A DNA stretch of 64,000 bases, taken from the NCBI RefSeq assembly GCF_012689525.1, contig NZ_CP051516.1:372001-436000 (forward strand). The letters are read 5' to 3'. Source of the stretch: Paraburkholderia aromaticivorans. GTDB lineage: Bacteria > Pseudomonadota > Gammaproteobacteria > Burkholderiales > Burkholderiaceae. Made by a program: the position numbers and the translations under genes. The notes beneath the pieces are model-generated. The model worked only from the letters and a program-made list of their open reading frames with translations, searched no databases and was not told where the DNA came from. Below are positions 47,349 to 57,086 of this stretch, piece after piece; the first letter of the stretch is position 1, and each line of letters begins with the position of its first letter.

Positions 47349-48734
47349 GTGGCTATCGGTATCGTCAATTCCGGCGCGCGACTCGATCGCCTGCCCATCG
47401 CGTCCTTCCATTGGAAGATTCTTGGGCTCATCAGCGCGGGTGCCTTTCTCGACGCCTTCGACATCTATCTCGCCGCCGGTGCGCTCGGCGCGATGGTGAA
47501 AACGGGCTTCTCGGATCTGAAGCTGAACGCGCTGTTCATCTCGGTGACATTTCTCGGCATGCTGATCGGCGCGGGCTTTGCCGGCTATCTCGGCGACCGT
47601 TTCGGCCGCCGCTCGTCGTACCAGACCAACCTGCTGATCTTCGGCCTCGCGTCGATTGCCGCGTGCTTCGTGCCGAACATGACGTGGCTGATCGTGCTGC
47701 GGCTCATCATGGGCGTCGGCCTCGGCGCCGAACTCGTGGTCGCGGCGGGCACCCTGTGCGAATTCATCCCGCCCGCGTCGCGCGGACGCTGGACCGCGTT
47801 GCTCGCGCTCATCATCAATTCCGGTTTGCTAGTGTCGACGGCGGTGGGCTACGTCGTGATTCCGCATCTTGGCTGGCGCTATATGTTCGCGATTGCCGGC
47901 GTCGGCGCGATCATCGTGTGGGTGCTGCGGCACCGGATGCCGGAGTCGCCGCGCTGGCTCGAATCGGTTGGGCGCAGCGAAGAAGCCGAAACCACCGTGT
48001 CCGCTATCGAGCACGAGGTCCAGCGTCAGAAAGGTCCGTTGCCGCCGGTCGAACGCACCGAAAGTCTCGAAGTGCCGAAAGCGCCGTTCTCCGCGTTGTT
48101 CTCACACGCCATGCTCGGCCGCACGCTGGTCGCCATTCTCACGGCGGTCGCCGTGAATATCTCGGTGTACGGCTTTGTCGCTTGGCTGCCGACCTTCTTC
48201 GTCAAGGAAGGTCTCACCATCGTGCAATCGCTAGGCTTCACGACGCTGATGGCGTTCGGCGCGCCGGGCGGCGCACTGGTCGGCTTCTTCTGCGCGGACC
48301 GCATCGGACGGGCGCGTGGCCTTGTGATCTTCGCGATCGCCACGATCGTGGTCGGCTTCATCTATCCGAACATGCATGCAGGCTGGGCGATCAGCAGCGT
48401 CGGCTTCGTATTGATCACCTGTATTTACACGGTCACCACGCTCGGTTTGTTCGCCTACATCCCCGAACTCTTTCCGACCGAACTGCGCCTGCGCGGCACC
48501 GGCACGGCGGGTGTCTGTGGCCGCGCTGCCTCGATGACCACGCCGTATCTCGCGGTGCTGCTCTACAACTCGTTCGGCGTGTCCGGCGTGCTGGCCATGG
48601 TGAGCGGCGTCCTGGCGCTACTGGTGTTCGGCATTCTGCTGCTGCGTGTGGAAACCAATCAGCATGCGCTCGAGCGGATCTCGCCGAGCCTCGATACCGA
48701 CTCCGATTCGCTACCCGCAGCCCAGCAAGGTTAA
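47349..48734 (+). CDS. MFS transporter, metabolite:H+ symporter type
   Basis: A 461-residue transporter of the sugar/aromatic-acid type with twelve helices. Helix 1 has GLISAGAFLDAFDIYLAAGAL, motif A is GYLGDRFGRRSS, and MGVGLGAELVVAAGTLCEF and PELFPTELRLRGTG are characteristic of the MHS/AAHS group, which takes up organic acids with protons. The start is GTG 47349, behind AAGGAGACAAAG. It likely imports the acid degraded by the surrounding enzymes. Confidence 0.88.
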   Translation: MAIGIVNSGARLDRLPIASFHWKILGLISAGAFLDAFDIYLAAGALGAMVKTGFSDLKLNALFISVTFLGMLIGAGFAGYLGDRFGRRSSYQTNLLIFGLASIAACFVPNMTWLIVLRLIMGVGLGAELVVAAGTLCEFIPPASRGRWTALLALIINSGLLVSTAVGYVVIPHLGWRYMFAIAGVGAIIVWVLRHRMPESPRWLESVGRSEEAETTVSAIEHEVQRQKGPLPPVERTESLEVPKAPFSALFSHAMLGRTLVAILTAVAVNISVYGFVAWLPTFFVKEGLTIVQSLGFTTLMAFGAPGGALVGFFCADRIGRARGLVIFAIATIVVGFIYPNMHAGWAISSVGFVLITCIYTVTTLGLFAYIPELFPTELRLRGTGTAGVCGRAASMTTPYLAVLLYNSFGVSGVLAMVSGVLALLVFGILLLRVETNQHALERISPSLDTDSDSLPAAQQG

Positions 48735-48739
48735 ATCCC

Positions 48740-50152
48740 ATGACTTCACTCGATACCTCCGTCCCGCTGTCCGATCAATACGCGCGCTTCGGGCTGGGTC
48801 TGCAATTGAGCGACGTACCGCGCGCGGTGCAGACGCGCGCCAAGCATCTGATTCTCGATGCTGTCGGCATCGCATTCGCGTCGCGGGGTTACCCGTATGC
48901 GGATGTCTCGCTCGCCGCCTTCTCCGAGCTCGGCAGCGGTGCCTCGCCGGTGATCGGCTACGGCCGGCGTCTCGCCCTGCGCGATTCCGCGATGATGAAC
49001 GGCGTGCTGATCCACGGTCTCGACTTCGACGACACGCATTCACGTGGCGTCATTCACTCGACCACCAGCGCATTGCCCTGCGTGCTCGCGCTCGCCGACC
49101 GCGACGGTCTGAGCGGCGCGGATCTGCTGGCCGCGTACATCGTTGCAATGGAAGTGTCGACGCGCGTGGCATCGGCGGCCAAGGGCGGATTCCACGACGC
49201 CGGGTTTCATCCGACGGGCCTGGTCGGCGCGTTCGGTTGCGCGGTCGCCACATCGCGTTTGCTGCAACTCGACGAAGCCCGCATGGCGCACGCGCAAGGC
49301 ATCGTCTTGTCGATGGCGGCGGGCAGCCTCGAATTCCTCGAAGACGGCGCGTGGACCAAACGCGCCCATCCTGGTTTCGCGGCAGCCTCGGGCATCACGG
49401 CCGCGACGCTCGCTAAGCACGGCTTCACCGGCCCGCGTTTGGCCTACGAAGGACGCTTCGGCCTGTACGCCAGCCACCTCGGCAAACCGCTCGACGCGGC
49501 CGATCGCCAACTCGCCGCAGAAGGCCTCGGCAGCACCTGGCAAATCGACGAAGTCGCCATCAAACCGCTACCGGCATGCCACTTCACGCATGCAGTCGCC
49601 GACGCGGCGATCGCGTTGCATCGTCAGCAGCGCTTTTCCCCGGACTCGCTCGACTCGATACGACGCGTGGTCGCCAAGGTGCCGCGCGGCACGGTCGAAA
49701 TCGTGTGCGAACCGGTCGACGCGAAACGCAAACCAGTAACGGCTTATGACGCGCAATTCAGCGTGCCGTACATCGTCGCCACGGCGTTGCTAAAAGGCCG
49801 CTTCACGCTCGACGAACTCGAACCGGCCGCGCTCGCCGATCCTGCGGTGCTGGCGCTCGCCGCGCGCGTCGATTACGAAATCGACCCCGACACGACCTTC
49901 CCGCGCCACTACACGGGCGAAGTCGTGGTGGAACGCAGCGACGGCTCGCGCGTCGCGCATCGCGAGGCGATCAATCGCGGTTGCGCGGACCGGCCCGTCA
50001 GCAACGACGACATCGTCGCCAAGTTCTACGCGAACGCGCAGCGCAGCGTCTCGCGCAGCGCCGCCGAACAGATCGCCCAAACCGTATTGCAACTCGACGA
50101 ACAGCCGGCCCGCTTGCTCGCCGACACGCTTGCCGGACACACCGCATCCTAA
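48740..50152 (+). CDS. MmgE/PrpD family protein
   Basis: A 470-residue protein related to 2-methylcitrate dehydratase. Recognisable family blocks are HGLDFDDTHSRGVIHSTTSALP (quoted in part), GAFGCAVATSRLLQLDE and IKPLPACHFTHAVADAAI. The family dehydrates or isomerises tricarboxylic and substituted dicarboxylic acids; members also occur in itaconate gene clusters with unclear roles. The ATG at 48740 is six bases after the MFS stop, so the genes are cotranscribed. Confidence 0.88.
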   Translation: MTSLDTSVPLSDQYARFGLGLQLSDVPRAVQTRAKHLILDAVGIAFASRGYPYADVSLAAFSELGSGASPVIGYGRRLALRDSAMMNGVLIHGLDFDDTHSRGVIHSTTSALPCVLALADRDGLSGADLLAAYIVAMEVSTRVASAAKGGFHDAGFHPTGLVGAFGCAVATSRLLQLDEARMAHAQGIVLSMAAGSLEFLEDGAWTKRAHPGFAAASGITAATLAKHGFTGPRLAYEGRFGLYASHLGKPLDAADRQLAAEGLGSTWQIDEVAIKPLPACHFTHAVADAAIALHRQQRFSPDSLDSIRRVVAKVPRGTVEIVCEPVDAKRKPVTAYDAQFSVPYIVATALLKGRFTLDELEPAALADPAVLALAARVDYEIDPDTTFPRHYTGEVVVERSDGSRVAHREAINRGCADRPVSNDDIVAKFYANAQRSVSRSAAEQIAQTVLQLDEQPARLLADTLAGHTAS

Positions 50153-50162
50153 GGACGTCATC

Positions 50163-51326
50163 ATGACTGCAACTGAGCTCGACACGCTGGAAAACGATCA
50201 ACTGATTCTAGACATGCTGGACCGCTTTCTCGAAACCGAGGTGCGCCCTTACGTTCACAAGTTCGATCACGACGATATCTACCCGGCGGAGATCGTCGAG
50301 AAGATGAAGGAAATGGGCCTGTTCGGCTGCATCATCGATCCCGAGTATGGCGGGCTGGGATTGTCGACGCGGATCTACGCGCAGATCATCGCGCGCATCT
50401 CGCGGGTATGGATGTCGGTGAGCGGCATCATCAACTCGCATCTGATTCTCGCGATGCTGGTGCAACGCAACGGCACACCCGAGCAGAAAAGCAAATATCT
50501 GCCGAAGTTTGCGACCGGCGAGTGGCGCGGCGGCATCGGCCTTACCGAGCCCGATTGCGGCACCGATCTGCAGGCCATTCGCACGACCGCCAAACGCGTC
50601 GGCGACGAGTATGTCGTCAACGGCAACAAGACGTGGATCACCAACAGCAAGCACGGCAACACGCTGGCGCTGCTTGTGAAGACGGATACGACGGCGCAGC
50701 CGCGTCATCGTGGGATGAGTTTGTTGCTGGTGCAGAAAGGCCCGGGATTCGAGGTCAGCCGTCAGCTCGAAAAGCTCGGCTATAAAGGTATCGATACGTG
50801 TGAGTTGTCGTTCAACGATTATCACGTGTCAACCGATGCGTTGATCGGCGGCGTGGAAGGCCGTGGCCTGCAGCAGATACTCGGCGGCCTCGAACTCGGC
50901 CGTATCAATGTCGCGGCGCGCGGCGTCGGTGTTGCGCAAGCCGCGCTTGATGAATCGGTCAGCTATTCGCAGCAACGCAAAACCTTCGGCAAGCCAATCT
51001 GCGAGCACCAGGCGATCCAGTTGAAGCTCGGCGAAATGGCGACGCGCGTCGAAGCGGGCCGCCTGCTGGTCGATGCCGCCGCGCAGAAGTACGACCGCGG
51101 CGAGCGCTGCGACATGGAAGCGGGCATGGCGAAATACTTTGCCACCGAAGCCGCGCTGGAAAACAGCATCGAGGCCATGCGCATTCACGGCGCCTACGGC
51201 TATTCAAAGGAATACAACGTCGAGCGCCTGTATCGCGACGCGCCGCTCCTCACGATTGGTGAAGGCACCAACGAGATGCAACGCATCATCATCGCCAAGC
51301 AACTGATCGAAAGGAGTCCGGTATGA
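50163..51326 (+). CDS. Acyl-CoA dehydrogenase
   Basis: A 387-residue FAD flavoenzyme. The N-terminal helical domain (LGLSTRIYAQIIARISRVW), the middle beta domain (GIGLTEPDCGTDLQAIRT, FAD/substrate signature) and the C-terminal domain with EAMRIHGAYGYSKEYNVER and IGEGTNEMQRIIIAKQL are complete; Glu367 is the catalytic base. AAGGA precedes ATG 50163. The next gene overlaps by four bases. It would oxidise a short branched acyl-CoA made by the CoA transferase; the true substrate is not evident. Confidence 0.93.
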   Translation: MTATELDTLENDQLILDMLDRFLETEVRPYVHKFDHDDIYPAEIVEKMKEMGLFGCIIDPEYGGLGLSTRIYAQIIARISRVWMSVSGIINSHLILAMLVQRNGTPEQKSKYLPKFATGEWRGGIGLTEPDCGTDLQAIRTTAKRVGDEYVVNGNKTWITNSKHGNTLALLVKTDTTAQPRHRGMSLLLVQKGPGFEVSRQLEKLGYKGIDTCELSFNDYHVSTDALIGGVEGRGLQQILGGLELGRINVAARGVGVAQAALDESVSYSQQRKTFGKPICEHQAIQLKLGEMATRVEAGRLLVDAAAQKYDRGERCDMEAGMAKYFATEAALENSIEAMRIHGAYGYSKEYNVERLYRDAPLLTIGEGTNEMQRIIIAKQLIERSPV

Positions 51327-52513
51327 GTCTGCCTCTTTCCGGCGTGCGCGTGCTCGCCATCGAACAATACGGCGCCGGGCCGTTCGCCACCCAGCATCTC
51401 GCGGACCTCGGCGCGGAGATCATCAAGATCGAGCATCCGAGCAACGGCGGCGACGTCGGCCGCGCGGTCGGCCCGTATTTCTTCGGCGAGGGCGATAGCC
51501 ACTTCTTCGAAGCCTTCAATCGTAACAAGTGCAGTCTGACGCTCGACCTGAAGAAGCCCGAAGCGCGCGCGGTGCTGCTGGACCTCGTCGCAAAGAGCGA
51601 CGCCGTGTTCAACAATCTGCGCGGCGATCTGCCGGCGAAACTCGGGCTCACTTACGCGCAACTTTGCGAGGCGAATCCGAAGATCGTGTGCGGGCATCTG
51701 TCCGCGTACGGGCGCAGCGGCAGCCGCGCGGCATGGCCGGGCTACGACTATCTGATGCAGGCCGAGGCGGGCTATCTCTCCGTCACCGGCGAGCCTGACA
51801 GCCCGCCGGCGCGCTTCGGTTTGTCGATCATCGACCTGATGACCGGCACAACCGCGGCGATGGCGCTGCTCGCCGGGCTCGTCGATGCGAAGACCTCGGG
51901 CAAAGGGCGCGACATCGACGTGAGTCTGTTCGACGTCGCGCTGCATAACCTCGCCTATGTCGCGACGTGGTACCTGAACGGCGGCGTGGTGACGGGGCGC
52001 GAGAACCGCTCGTCGCATCCGTCGCTCACGCCGAGCCAGTTGTACAAGACGCAGGACGGCTGGATCTTCCTGATGTGCAACAAGGAGAAGTTCTGGGGCG
52101 TGCTCGCCGAAGTGATCGACAAACCATCGTGGGTGACCGATCCGCGCTTTTGCAACTTCCAGGCGCGCCTTGCGAATCGCGAACTGGTACAGACCGAACT
52201 CGACGCGGTGCTCTCGAGCGCCACCACGGCGCAATGGCTCGAACGCTTCGGCGGCCGCGTGCCGGCCGCGCCGGTCTTCAACGTCAAGGAGGCGCTGGAG
52301 AATCCCTTCGTCGCCGAACGCGAATGCGTGGTGGATGCCGAGCATCCGCGCTTCGGCAAGGTGCGCGGCGTGGCCGCACCGGTGCGGATCGACGAGCCTC
52401 TGCCGACGCGCGCCGCGCCGGATCTCGGGCAGGACACGCAGCGTTTGCTCGACGAGTTGGGCTACGGCGCGGAAAGGATCGCTTTGCTGAGGGAGGCGGG
52501 TGTGGTGCAATGA
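51323..52513 (+). CDS. CaiB/BaiF-type (class III) CoA transferase
   Basis: A 396-residue family III CoA transferase. Typical blocks are LADLGAEIIKIEHPSNGGD and NRNKCSLTLDLKKPE. The catalytic aspartate is D171 in GLSIIDLMTGTTAA, matching Asp169 of formyl-CoA transferase. By context it could move CoA from succinyl-CoA or acetyl-CoA to itaconate, mesaconate or citramalate. ATGA overlap with the acyl-CoA dehydrogenase gene shows coupled translation. Confidence 0.93.
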   Translation: MSLPLSGVRVLAIEQYGAGPFATQHLADLGAEIIKIEHPSNGGDVGRAVGPYFFGEGDSHFFEAFNRNKCSLTLDLKKPEARAVLLDLVAKSDAVFNNLRGDLPAKLGLTYAQLCEANPKIVCGHLSAYGRSGSRAAWPGYDYLMQAEAGYLSVTGEPDSPPARFGLSIIDLMTGTTAAMALLAGLVDAKTSGKGRDIDVSLFDVALHNLAYVATWYLNGGVVTGRENRSSHPSLTPSQLYKTQDGWIFLMCNKEKFWGVLAEVIDKPSWVTDPRFCNFQARLANRELVQTELDAVLSSATTAQWLERFGGRVPAAPVFNVKEALENPFVAERECVVDAEHPRFGKVRGVAAPVRIDEPLPTRAAPDLGQDTQRLLDELGYGAERIALLREAGVVQ

Positions 52514-52559
52514 GGCCGGGCGGGCAACCGTCCGCTCTTCCACTTTTTTGCACATCCAG

Positions 52560-53312
52560 ATGGCCACGACAGTCCTCGGGCAACAGCCGCGCTACATGCA
52601 ACTGGCACAGACGCTCCTCAACGAGATTCAGGGCGGGCAGTTTCCCATCGGCACATTGTTGCCGACCGAGTTCGAGCTGTGCGAGCAGTTTGGCGCGAGC
52701 CGCTTCACCGTGCGGCAGGCGATCAAGCAACTCGAACAGCGCGGTCTGGTGGACCGGCGGCCTGGCATCGGCACGCGCGTGAAAGCCACGCAGAGCGAGA
52801 CCGCGTACCGTCAGGTGATGGAGCGCCTGAGCGATCTGCACCGTTATACGACCGACACGGAATTGGAGATCGCGTCGACGCAGACCGTCGAGATCGACGA
52901 CCCGGAACTGATCGAACGGCTCGGCGCAAAGCCAGGCGAAACCTGGCTGCTGGCCGAGGGCATTCGCCTTTCGCCGGAGAGTGTCGAGCCGATCTGCCAC
53001 ACCGAGGTGTATATCCACCCGGCGTTCCGCTCGTTGACCGGTCTGAGCGGCCGGACGCACGTGCCGATCTATACGATGATCGAAAAGCAGTTCGGTGAGC
53101 AGATCGCCGAAGTGCAGCAGGAAATCCGCGCGGTCGCGCTGCCGGCGAAGCTGGCGCAGCGTTTGAACGCGAAGCCGCGTTCGCCCGCGCTGTGGTTGTG
53201 CCGCCGCTATCTGAACCGGCGTGCGCAGGTGGTCGAGTTGACGATCAGCGTGCATCCGGCGGACCGGTACAGTTATTCCGAAACGTTTCAACGCGACTGG
53301 CACGCGAACTAG
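52560..53312 (+). CDS. GntR-family regulator, HutC type (UTRA domain)
   Basis: A 250-residue repressor. The winged HTH is at residues 10-75 (LLNEIQGGQFPIGTLLPTE, LCEQFGASRFTVRQAIKQLE) and a UTRA ligand-binding domain fills the rest (HTEVYIHPAF, ICHTEVYI; ending SVHPADRYSYSETFQRDW). It is encoded within the catabolic cluster between the CoA transferase and the lyase and likely controls it in response to the substrate or its CoA ester. ATG 52560 is used; no strong ribosome site is visible. Confidence 0.92.
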   Translation: MATTVLGQQPRYMQLAQTLLNEIQGGQFPIGTLLPTEFELCEQFGASRFTVRQAIKQLEQRGLVDRRPGIGTRVKATQSETAYRQVMERLSDLHRYTTDTELEIASTQTVEIDDPELIERLGAKPGETWLLAEGIRLSPESVEPICHTEVYIHPAFRSLTGLSGRTHVPIYTMIEKQFGEQIAEVQQEIRAVALPAKLAQRLNAKPRSPALWLCRRYLNRRAQVVELTISVHPADRYSYSETFQRDWHAN

Positions 53313-53346
53313 CAACCTTGCGCCGCGTGCCGTTCAGGAGAGCAAC

Positions 53347-54159
53347 ATGGACGCACGCAGCTATCTGTTCGTACCGGGCGACCGCCCCGAGCGCTTCACG
53401 AAGGCGCTCGACACAGGCGCGGACGCGGTGGTGATCGATCTCGAAGACGCGGTCGCGCCAGCGGCCAAGCAAGCCGCGCGCGAGGGCCTGCAACGCTGGC
53501 TGTCGACGGCGGACCCGGCACGGCTGATCGTCCGCGTGAATGCGGCAGGCACGCCGTGGCATGTCGATGACGTGGACATGCTGCGCGCATCAAGCGTTTC
53601 CGTGATGATGCTGCCGAAGTCGGACAGCGCGCGGCAACTCGCCGATGTCGCCGCGCGGCTGCCGTCACGGATGCGAATCGTGGCGCTCATCGAAAGCGTC
53701 GCGGGCGTGGTGGCGATGCGGGAGATTGCCGGCGCGCCGTCGGTCATGCGGCTCGCCTTCGGCACTGTGGACTTTTGCGGCGATGCCGGCATCGAAGGGC
53801 TCGGCGTCGAACTGGACTACGTGCGCTCGCAGATGGTGATCGAATCGCGCTATGCGGGCCTGCCCGCGCCAATCGACGGTGTGACGCTGGAGCTCGACGA
53901 TCTCGCGTGCCTGAGCGGGCATGTGGCCACGGCGCGGCGCTTCGGCTTCGGCGGCAAGCTGTGCATTCACCCGAGACAGGTGGACCCGGTCAACAGCGGG
54001 TTCGCACCCAGCGAGGACGAGCGCCGCTGGGCGGCGCGCGTTCTGGCGGCTTCTCGCGAGCATCCAGAAGGCGCGTTCGCAGTGGATGGCAAACTGGTCG
54101 ACCGGCCCGTCATCGAGCGGGCAAGGAGGATCGCGGAGTTCGACGCGCTCGTCCCGTGA
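53347..54159 (+). CDS. HpcH/HpaI aldolase / CitE-family lyase
   Basis: A 270-residue TIM-barrel lyase of the CitE/malyl-CoA lyase type. The N-terminal SYLFVPGDRPERFTKAL and VVIDLEDAVAP carry the substrate and metal residues, IVALIESVAGVVAMREI the second glutamate, and KLCIHPRQVDPVN the CoA-side signature. In this cluster cleavage of citramalyl-CoA to acetyl-CoA and pyruvate is the natural reaction. AGGAG lies seven bases upstream of the ATG. Confidence 0.93.
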   Translation: MDARSYLFVPGDRPERFTKALDTGADAVVIDLEDAVAPAAKQAAREGLQRWLSTADPARLIVRVNAAGTPWHVDDVDMLRASSVSVMMLPKSDSARQLADVAARLPSRMRIVALIESVAGVVAMREIAGAPSVMRLAFGTVDFCGDAGIEGLGVELDYVRSQMVIESRYAGLPAPIDGVTLELDDLACLSGHVATARRFGFGGKLCIHPRQVDPVNSGFAPSEDERRWAARVLAASREHPEGAFAVDGKLVDRPVIERARRIAEFDALVP

Positions 54160-54173
54160 CGCGCGCGCGACAC

Positions 54174-54974
54174 TCACCGCGTCAAATGATCCAACGCGTC
54201 CCTCAGCGGCACACTGGAAATGACGATCGGCCCAGTGAACGGCGTATCCAGATCCACAATCACATAGATCGCCGAAGCAATCGACACCGCGCCCAGCGAA
54301 ATCGTGACCAGTGCCAGCGCATTGCGCGGCGCGATCAAGCCGAAACTCAGAAAGATCACGCCCAGCCAGAACGTCAATGTCGTGAGGAAAGGTTGGGAAA
54401 TCGAACTGTGCGCTTCCTCGATGAGCTTCCACCGCGCATCCACGACGCGGCGGTATTGCTTCAACCCATCGTCGAGGGCGCGCTGTTGTAACGGGTCGCG
54501 CGCCCGCAGCGTCCGCAACTCCCGGCCCACGGCGGTCAGCATGTCGCCGAGCCGCACGCTCTCCAGTTTCTGCGAGTTGTCCGGCGACCCTATGTCTTTC
54601 GGATAGTCGCCGCTCGGCGGCATTTCAGCAGGCCACGTCGATGCAATTGCCGCCGCGGTGTACTGGCGCAACAACTGCCGGGCCGGCTCGGTATCTATGC
54701 CGTATTCGCGCAGCGTCGTGTCGAACTCGATCAGATCGGCCGCGTAGGTGCGCAAATCATTCGAGGCGGTGTCGAAGCTGGATTTCGCGGACGCTGTCAT
54801 CAAGCCGAGTACCAGCGCGGCGAACGTCACCAGCATGCCGATCACCAGTTGGATCAACTGCACCGTCTCGTGCGCCTTGTGCTCCTCGGGCAGGAGTGGG
54901 CGCACCCACACGCCGACTCCGGTCACGACGAGCAGGAGAACGAAAACCACCAGCGCCGAGCCTATTTCCGACAT
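54174..54974 (-). CDS. DUF4239 (bestrophin-like) membrane protein
   Basis: A 266-residue membrane protein of unknown function. Two N-terminal helices (SALVVFVLLLVVTGVGVWV; LIQLVIGMLVTFAALVLGLM) and two C-terminal helices (LTTLTFWLGVIFLSFGLIA; ALVTISLGAVSIASAIYVIV) flank a cytoplasmic or periplasmic helical segment of about 120 residues. I prefer ATG 54974 (MSEIGSALVV) because GGAG lies seven bases upstream. Convergent with the CitE-type lyase gene, 14 bases away, but probably unrelated to it. Confidence 0.75.
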   Translation of the reverse strand: MSEIGSALVVFVLLLVVTGVGVWVRPLLPEEHKAHETVQLIQLVIGMLVTFAALVLGLMTASAKSSFDTASNDLRTYAADLIEFDTTLREYGIDTEPARQLLRQYTAAAIASTWPAEMPPSGDYPKDIGSPDNSQKLESVRLGDMLTAVGRELRTLRARDPLQQRALDDGLKQYRRVVDARWKLIEEAHSSISQPFLTTLTFWLGVIFLSFGLIAPRNALALVTISLGAVSIASAIYVIVDLDTPFTGPIVISSVPLRDALDHLTR

Positions 54975-55273
54975 CGCCATGCTCCGTAGACACATCCTCG
55001 TTACTTTCCATCAAGCGCCACCCGCCGAGAACCCGGGTAGTCCCGCAACGTCCCACGCCAATCGCCCTTCATATGCGCCCGTATGTTGATGTATCGCAAG
55101 CCCATACGCTATCAACCATAAAGTTTTTCGTGATTGAGCCGTAGTCCTTATATGTGGCGTTCGCTTAAATTTAGACAAGAGTTGCGGACCTGGCCGACTC
55201 GGCTTGGGCGCAGCACGCGTGGCCGAGGCTTTCGCTGAACATTCGGTCAGGCAGCCCAACGGAGACAAGCCCG

Positions 55274-56923
55274 ATGTTGAAGAATCTGTCGATTCGCACC
55301 TGCCTTACCCTGATGATTGTGTTCTTCGGCGTCGTGCTGCTGTTCGGCGCCGCCGCCGGCTTGCTGTCGCTGCGCTCGAGCAACACCTCGCTGCAGCAGA
55401 TGTATACGGTCGATACGCCGGCCGTCGCCGACCTCGAAGGCAGCGCCGGACAGTTGCTGCGCCTGCGTCTCGCGCTGGCGACGTACGCATCGCTCGTCGA
55501 CCTGAACGATCAGGACGGCGCGAATGCCGTGCTCACGCGTTTTGATCAGTACCAGAAAGCTTCCAACGACCGTCTGGCCCACTATGTGAGCCGCGCGAGC
55601 ACGGACGCCGACGAGCAGCGCCTGATCAAGGACATGCAGGACAAGCGCGACACCTTCCTGCACGAAGGCGTCGATCCGGCGCTCGCCGCGCTCAAGTCCG
55701 GCGACAAGACGACTTTCCAGCAATTGCAGGCACACAAGCTGCCGTCGCTCTACAGCGCGTACGAAAAAGCGATGCTCACGCTCGAACAGTTGCAACTCGA
55801 TCACGGGGCGCAACGCTATCAGGACGCGCAGGATCTGTTCTACGCGATCTGTATCGCGGTGGCGATCGGTATGGTCGCGTCGCTGCTGGGCGCGTGGATC
55901 GGCCGCGCGGTGCTGGTGCGCGCGATCGTCCGTCCGGTCGACGCCACCATCGCGCAGTTTCAGCGCATCGCCAACGGCGACCTGACCGGCCAGATCGTCG
56001 TGGCCAGCAATAACGAAATGGGCCGTCTCGCGGCCGCGCTGCGCAAGATGCAGGAATCGCTGATCGCGACGGTGAACTCGGTGCGTCAAGGCACGGAATC
56101 CATCGACACCGGCGTGAGCGAGATCGCTGCGGGCAACACCGATCTGTCGCAGCGCACCGAGGAACAGGCCGCGTCGCTCGAAGAAACGGCGGCGAGCATC
56201 GAACAGCTCACCTCGACGGTCAAGCAGACGGCGGACAACGCGAAGCAGGCCAGCTCGCTTGCGCAGGGCGCATCCACGCTGGCCGCGCAAGGCGGCGATC
56301 TGACGGAGCAGGTGGTGGGCACGATGCATGGCATCGTCAACGATTCGCGGCGGATTGCCGACATTGTCGGCGTGATCGAAGGGATCGCGTTTCAGACCAA
56401 TATTCTGGCGCTGAACGCTGCCGTCGAAGCCGCGCGCGCCGGCGAGCAGGGACGCGGCTTCGCGGTGGTGGCGAGCGAGGTGCGCTCGCTCGCGCAGCGT
56501 AGCGCGGCAGCGGCCAAGGAGATCAAGGGCTTGATCGACGAATCGACGGCGCGCGTGCAGGCCGGCTCGCAACTGGTTCAACGCTCGGGCTCGACGATGA
56601 CCGAAATCGTCGACGCGATTGCGCGCGTGAGTTCGATCATGGGCGAGATCGCCGCGGCCGCGCTCGAACAGAGCACGGGCATCGATCAGGTCAATCTCGC
56701 GGTCGCGCAGATGGACGAGGTGACGCAGCAGAATGCCGCGCTGGTGGAGCAGGCTGCCGCTGCCGCGAGTTCGCTGGAAGAGCAGGCGCGGCGGTTGACG
56801 TCCGCCGTGTCGGTGTTCCAGACCGGGAGCGGTGCGGCGTCTTCGTCTTCGTTTGCCGGGCGACGTGGCGGTTCGGTCGGCGCGCCGAAGCTGGCCGATG
56901 CAGGCGAGTTTGCGGCGGCTTAG
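55274..56923 (+). CDS. Methyl-accepting chemotaxis protein (Tar-type)
   Basis: A 549-residue transmembrane chemoreceptor. TM1 is [21 protein letters not shown], a four-helix-bundle periplasmic domain spans about 35-190, TM2 is [20 protein letters not shown], and a HAMP domain follows ([20 protein letters not shown]). The signalling tip reads [22 protein letters not shown], the hairpin of 36H-class receptors. The C-terminus lacks the NWETF-type pentapeptide. The ligand is unknown. ATG 55274 follows GGAG. The 3' end is partly duplicated downstream. Confidence 0.95.
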   Translation: MLKNLSIRTCLTLMIVFFGVVLLFGAAAGLLSLRSSNTSLQQMYTVDTPAVADLEGSAGQLLRLRLALATYASLVDLNDQDGANAVLTRFDQYQKASNDRLAHYVSRASTDADEQRLIKDMQDKRDTFLHEGVDPALAALKSGDKTTFQQLQAHKLPSLYSAYEKAMLTLEQLQLDHGAQRYQDAQDLFYAICIAVAIGMVASLLGAWIGRAVLVRAIVRPVDATIAQFQRIANGDLTGQIVVASNNEMGRLAAALRKMQESLIATVNSVRQGTESIDTGVSEIAAGNTDLSQRTEEQAASLEETAASIEQLTSTVKQTADNAKQASSLAQGASTLAAQGGDLTEQVVGTMHGIVNDSRRIADIVGVIEGIAFQTNILALNAAVEAARAGEQGRGFAVVASEVRSLAQRSAAAAKEIKGLIDESTARVQAGSQLVQRSGSTMTEIVDAIARVSSIMGEIAAAALEQSTGIDQVNLAVAQMDEVTQQNAALVEQAAAAASSLEEQARRLTSAVSVFQTGSGAASSSSFAGRRGGSVGAPKLADAGEFAAA

Positions 56924-57063
56924 TATCAGCGGTTGTTTTGCGCTGCGGCGTGTTAACTCTGCGGGACAAGCCGCGCCGAGGATGGCAGATGTAAGCGAGT
57001 TTGCGACGGCTTAACGTCGGTGGTTGTTTTGCGCGACGGCGTGCTGAGTCTTCGCGACAAACC
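56882..57063. repeat. 91-bp diverged tandem duplication at the mcp 3' end
   Basis: Unit 1 (56882-56972) runs from the last codons of the chemoreceptor gene through its stop. Unit 2 (56973-57063) repeats it at roughly 80 percent identity, including GCGAGTTTGCG-CGGCTTA and GGTTGTTTTGCG blocks. The 91-base period is not a multiple of three, and the second copy is non-coding. Confidence 0.7.
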
Positions 57064-57086
57064 GCGTCGCGCGGACAAAGCGACCG

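Noticed and set aside
47270-48739. 490-codon in-frame extension upstream of the PrpD-like gene
   Set aside because: It overlaps the MFS gene in another frame; the MFS frame has clear transporter motifs.
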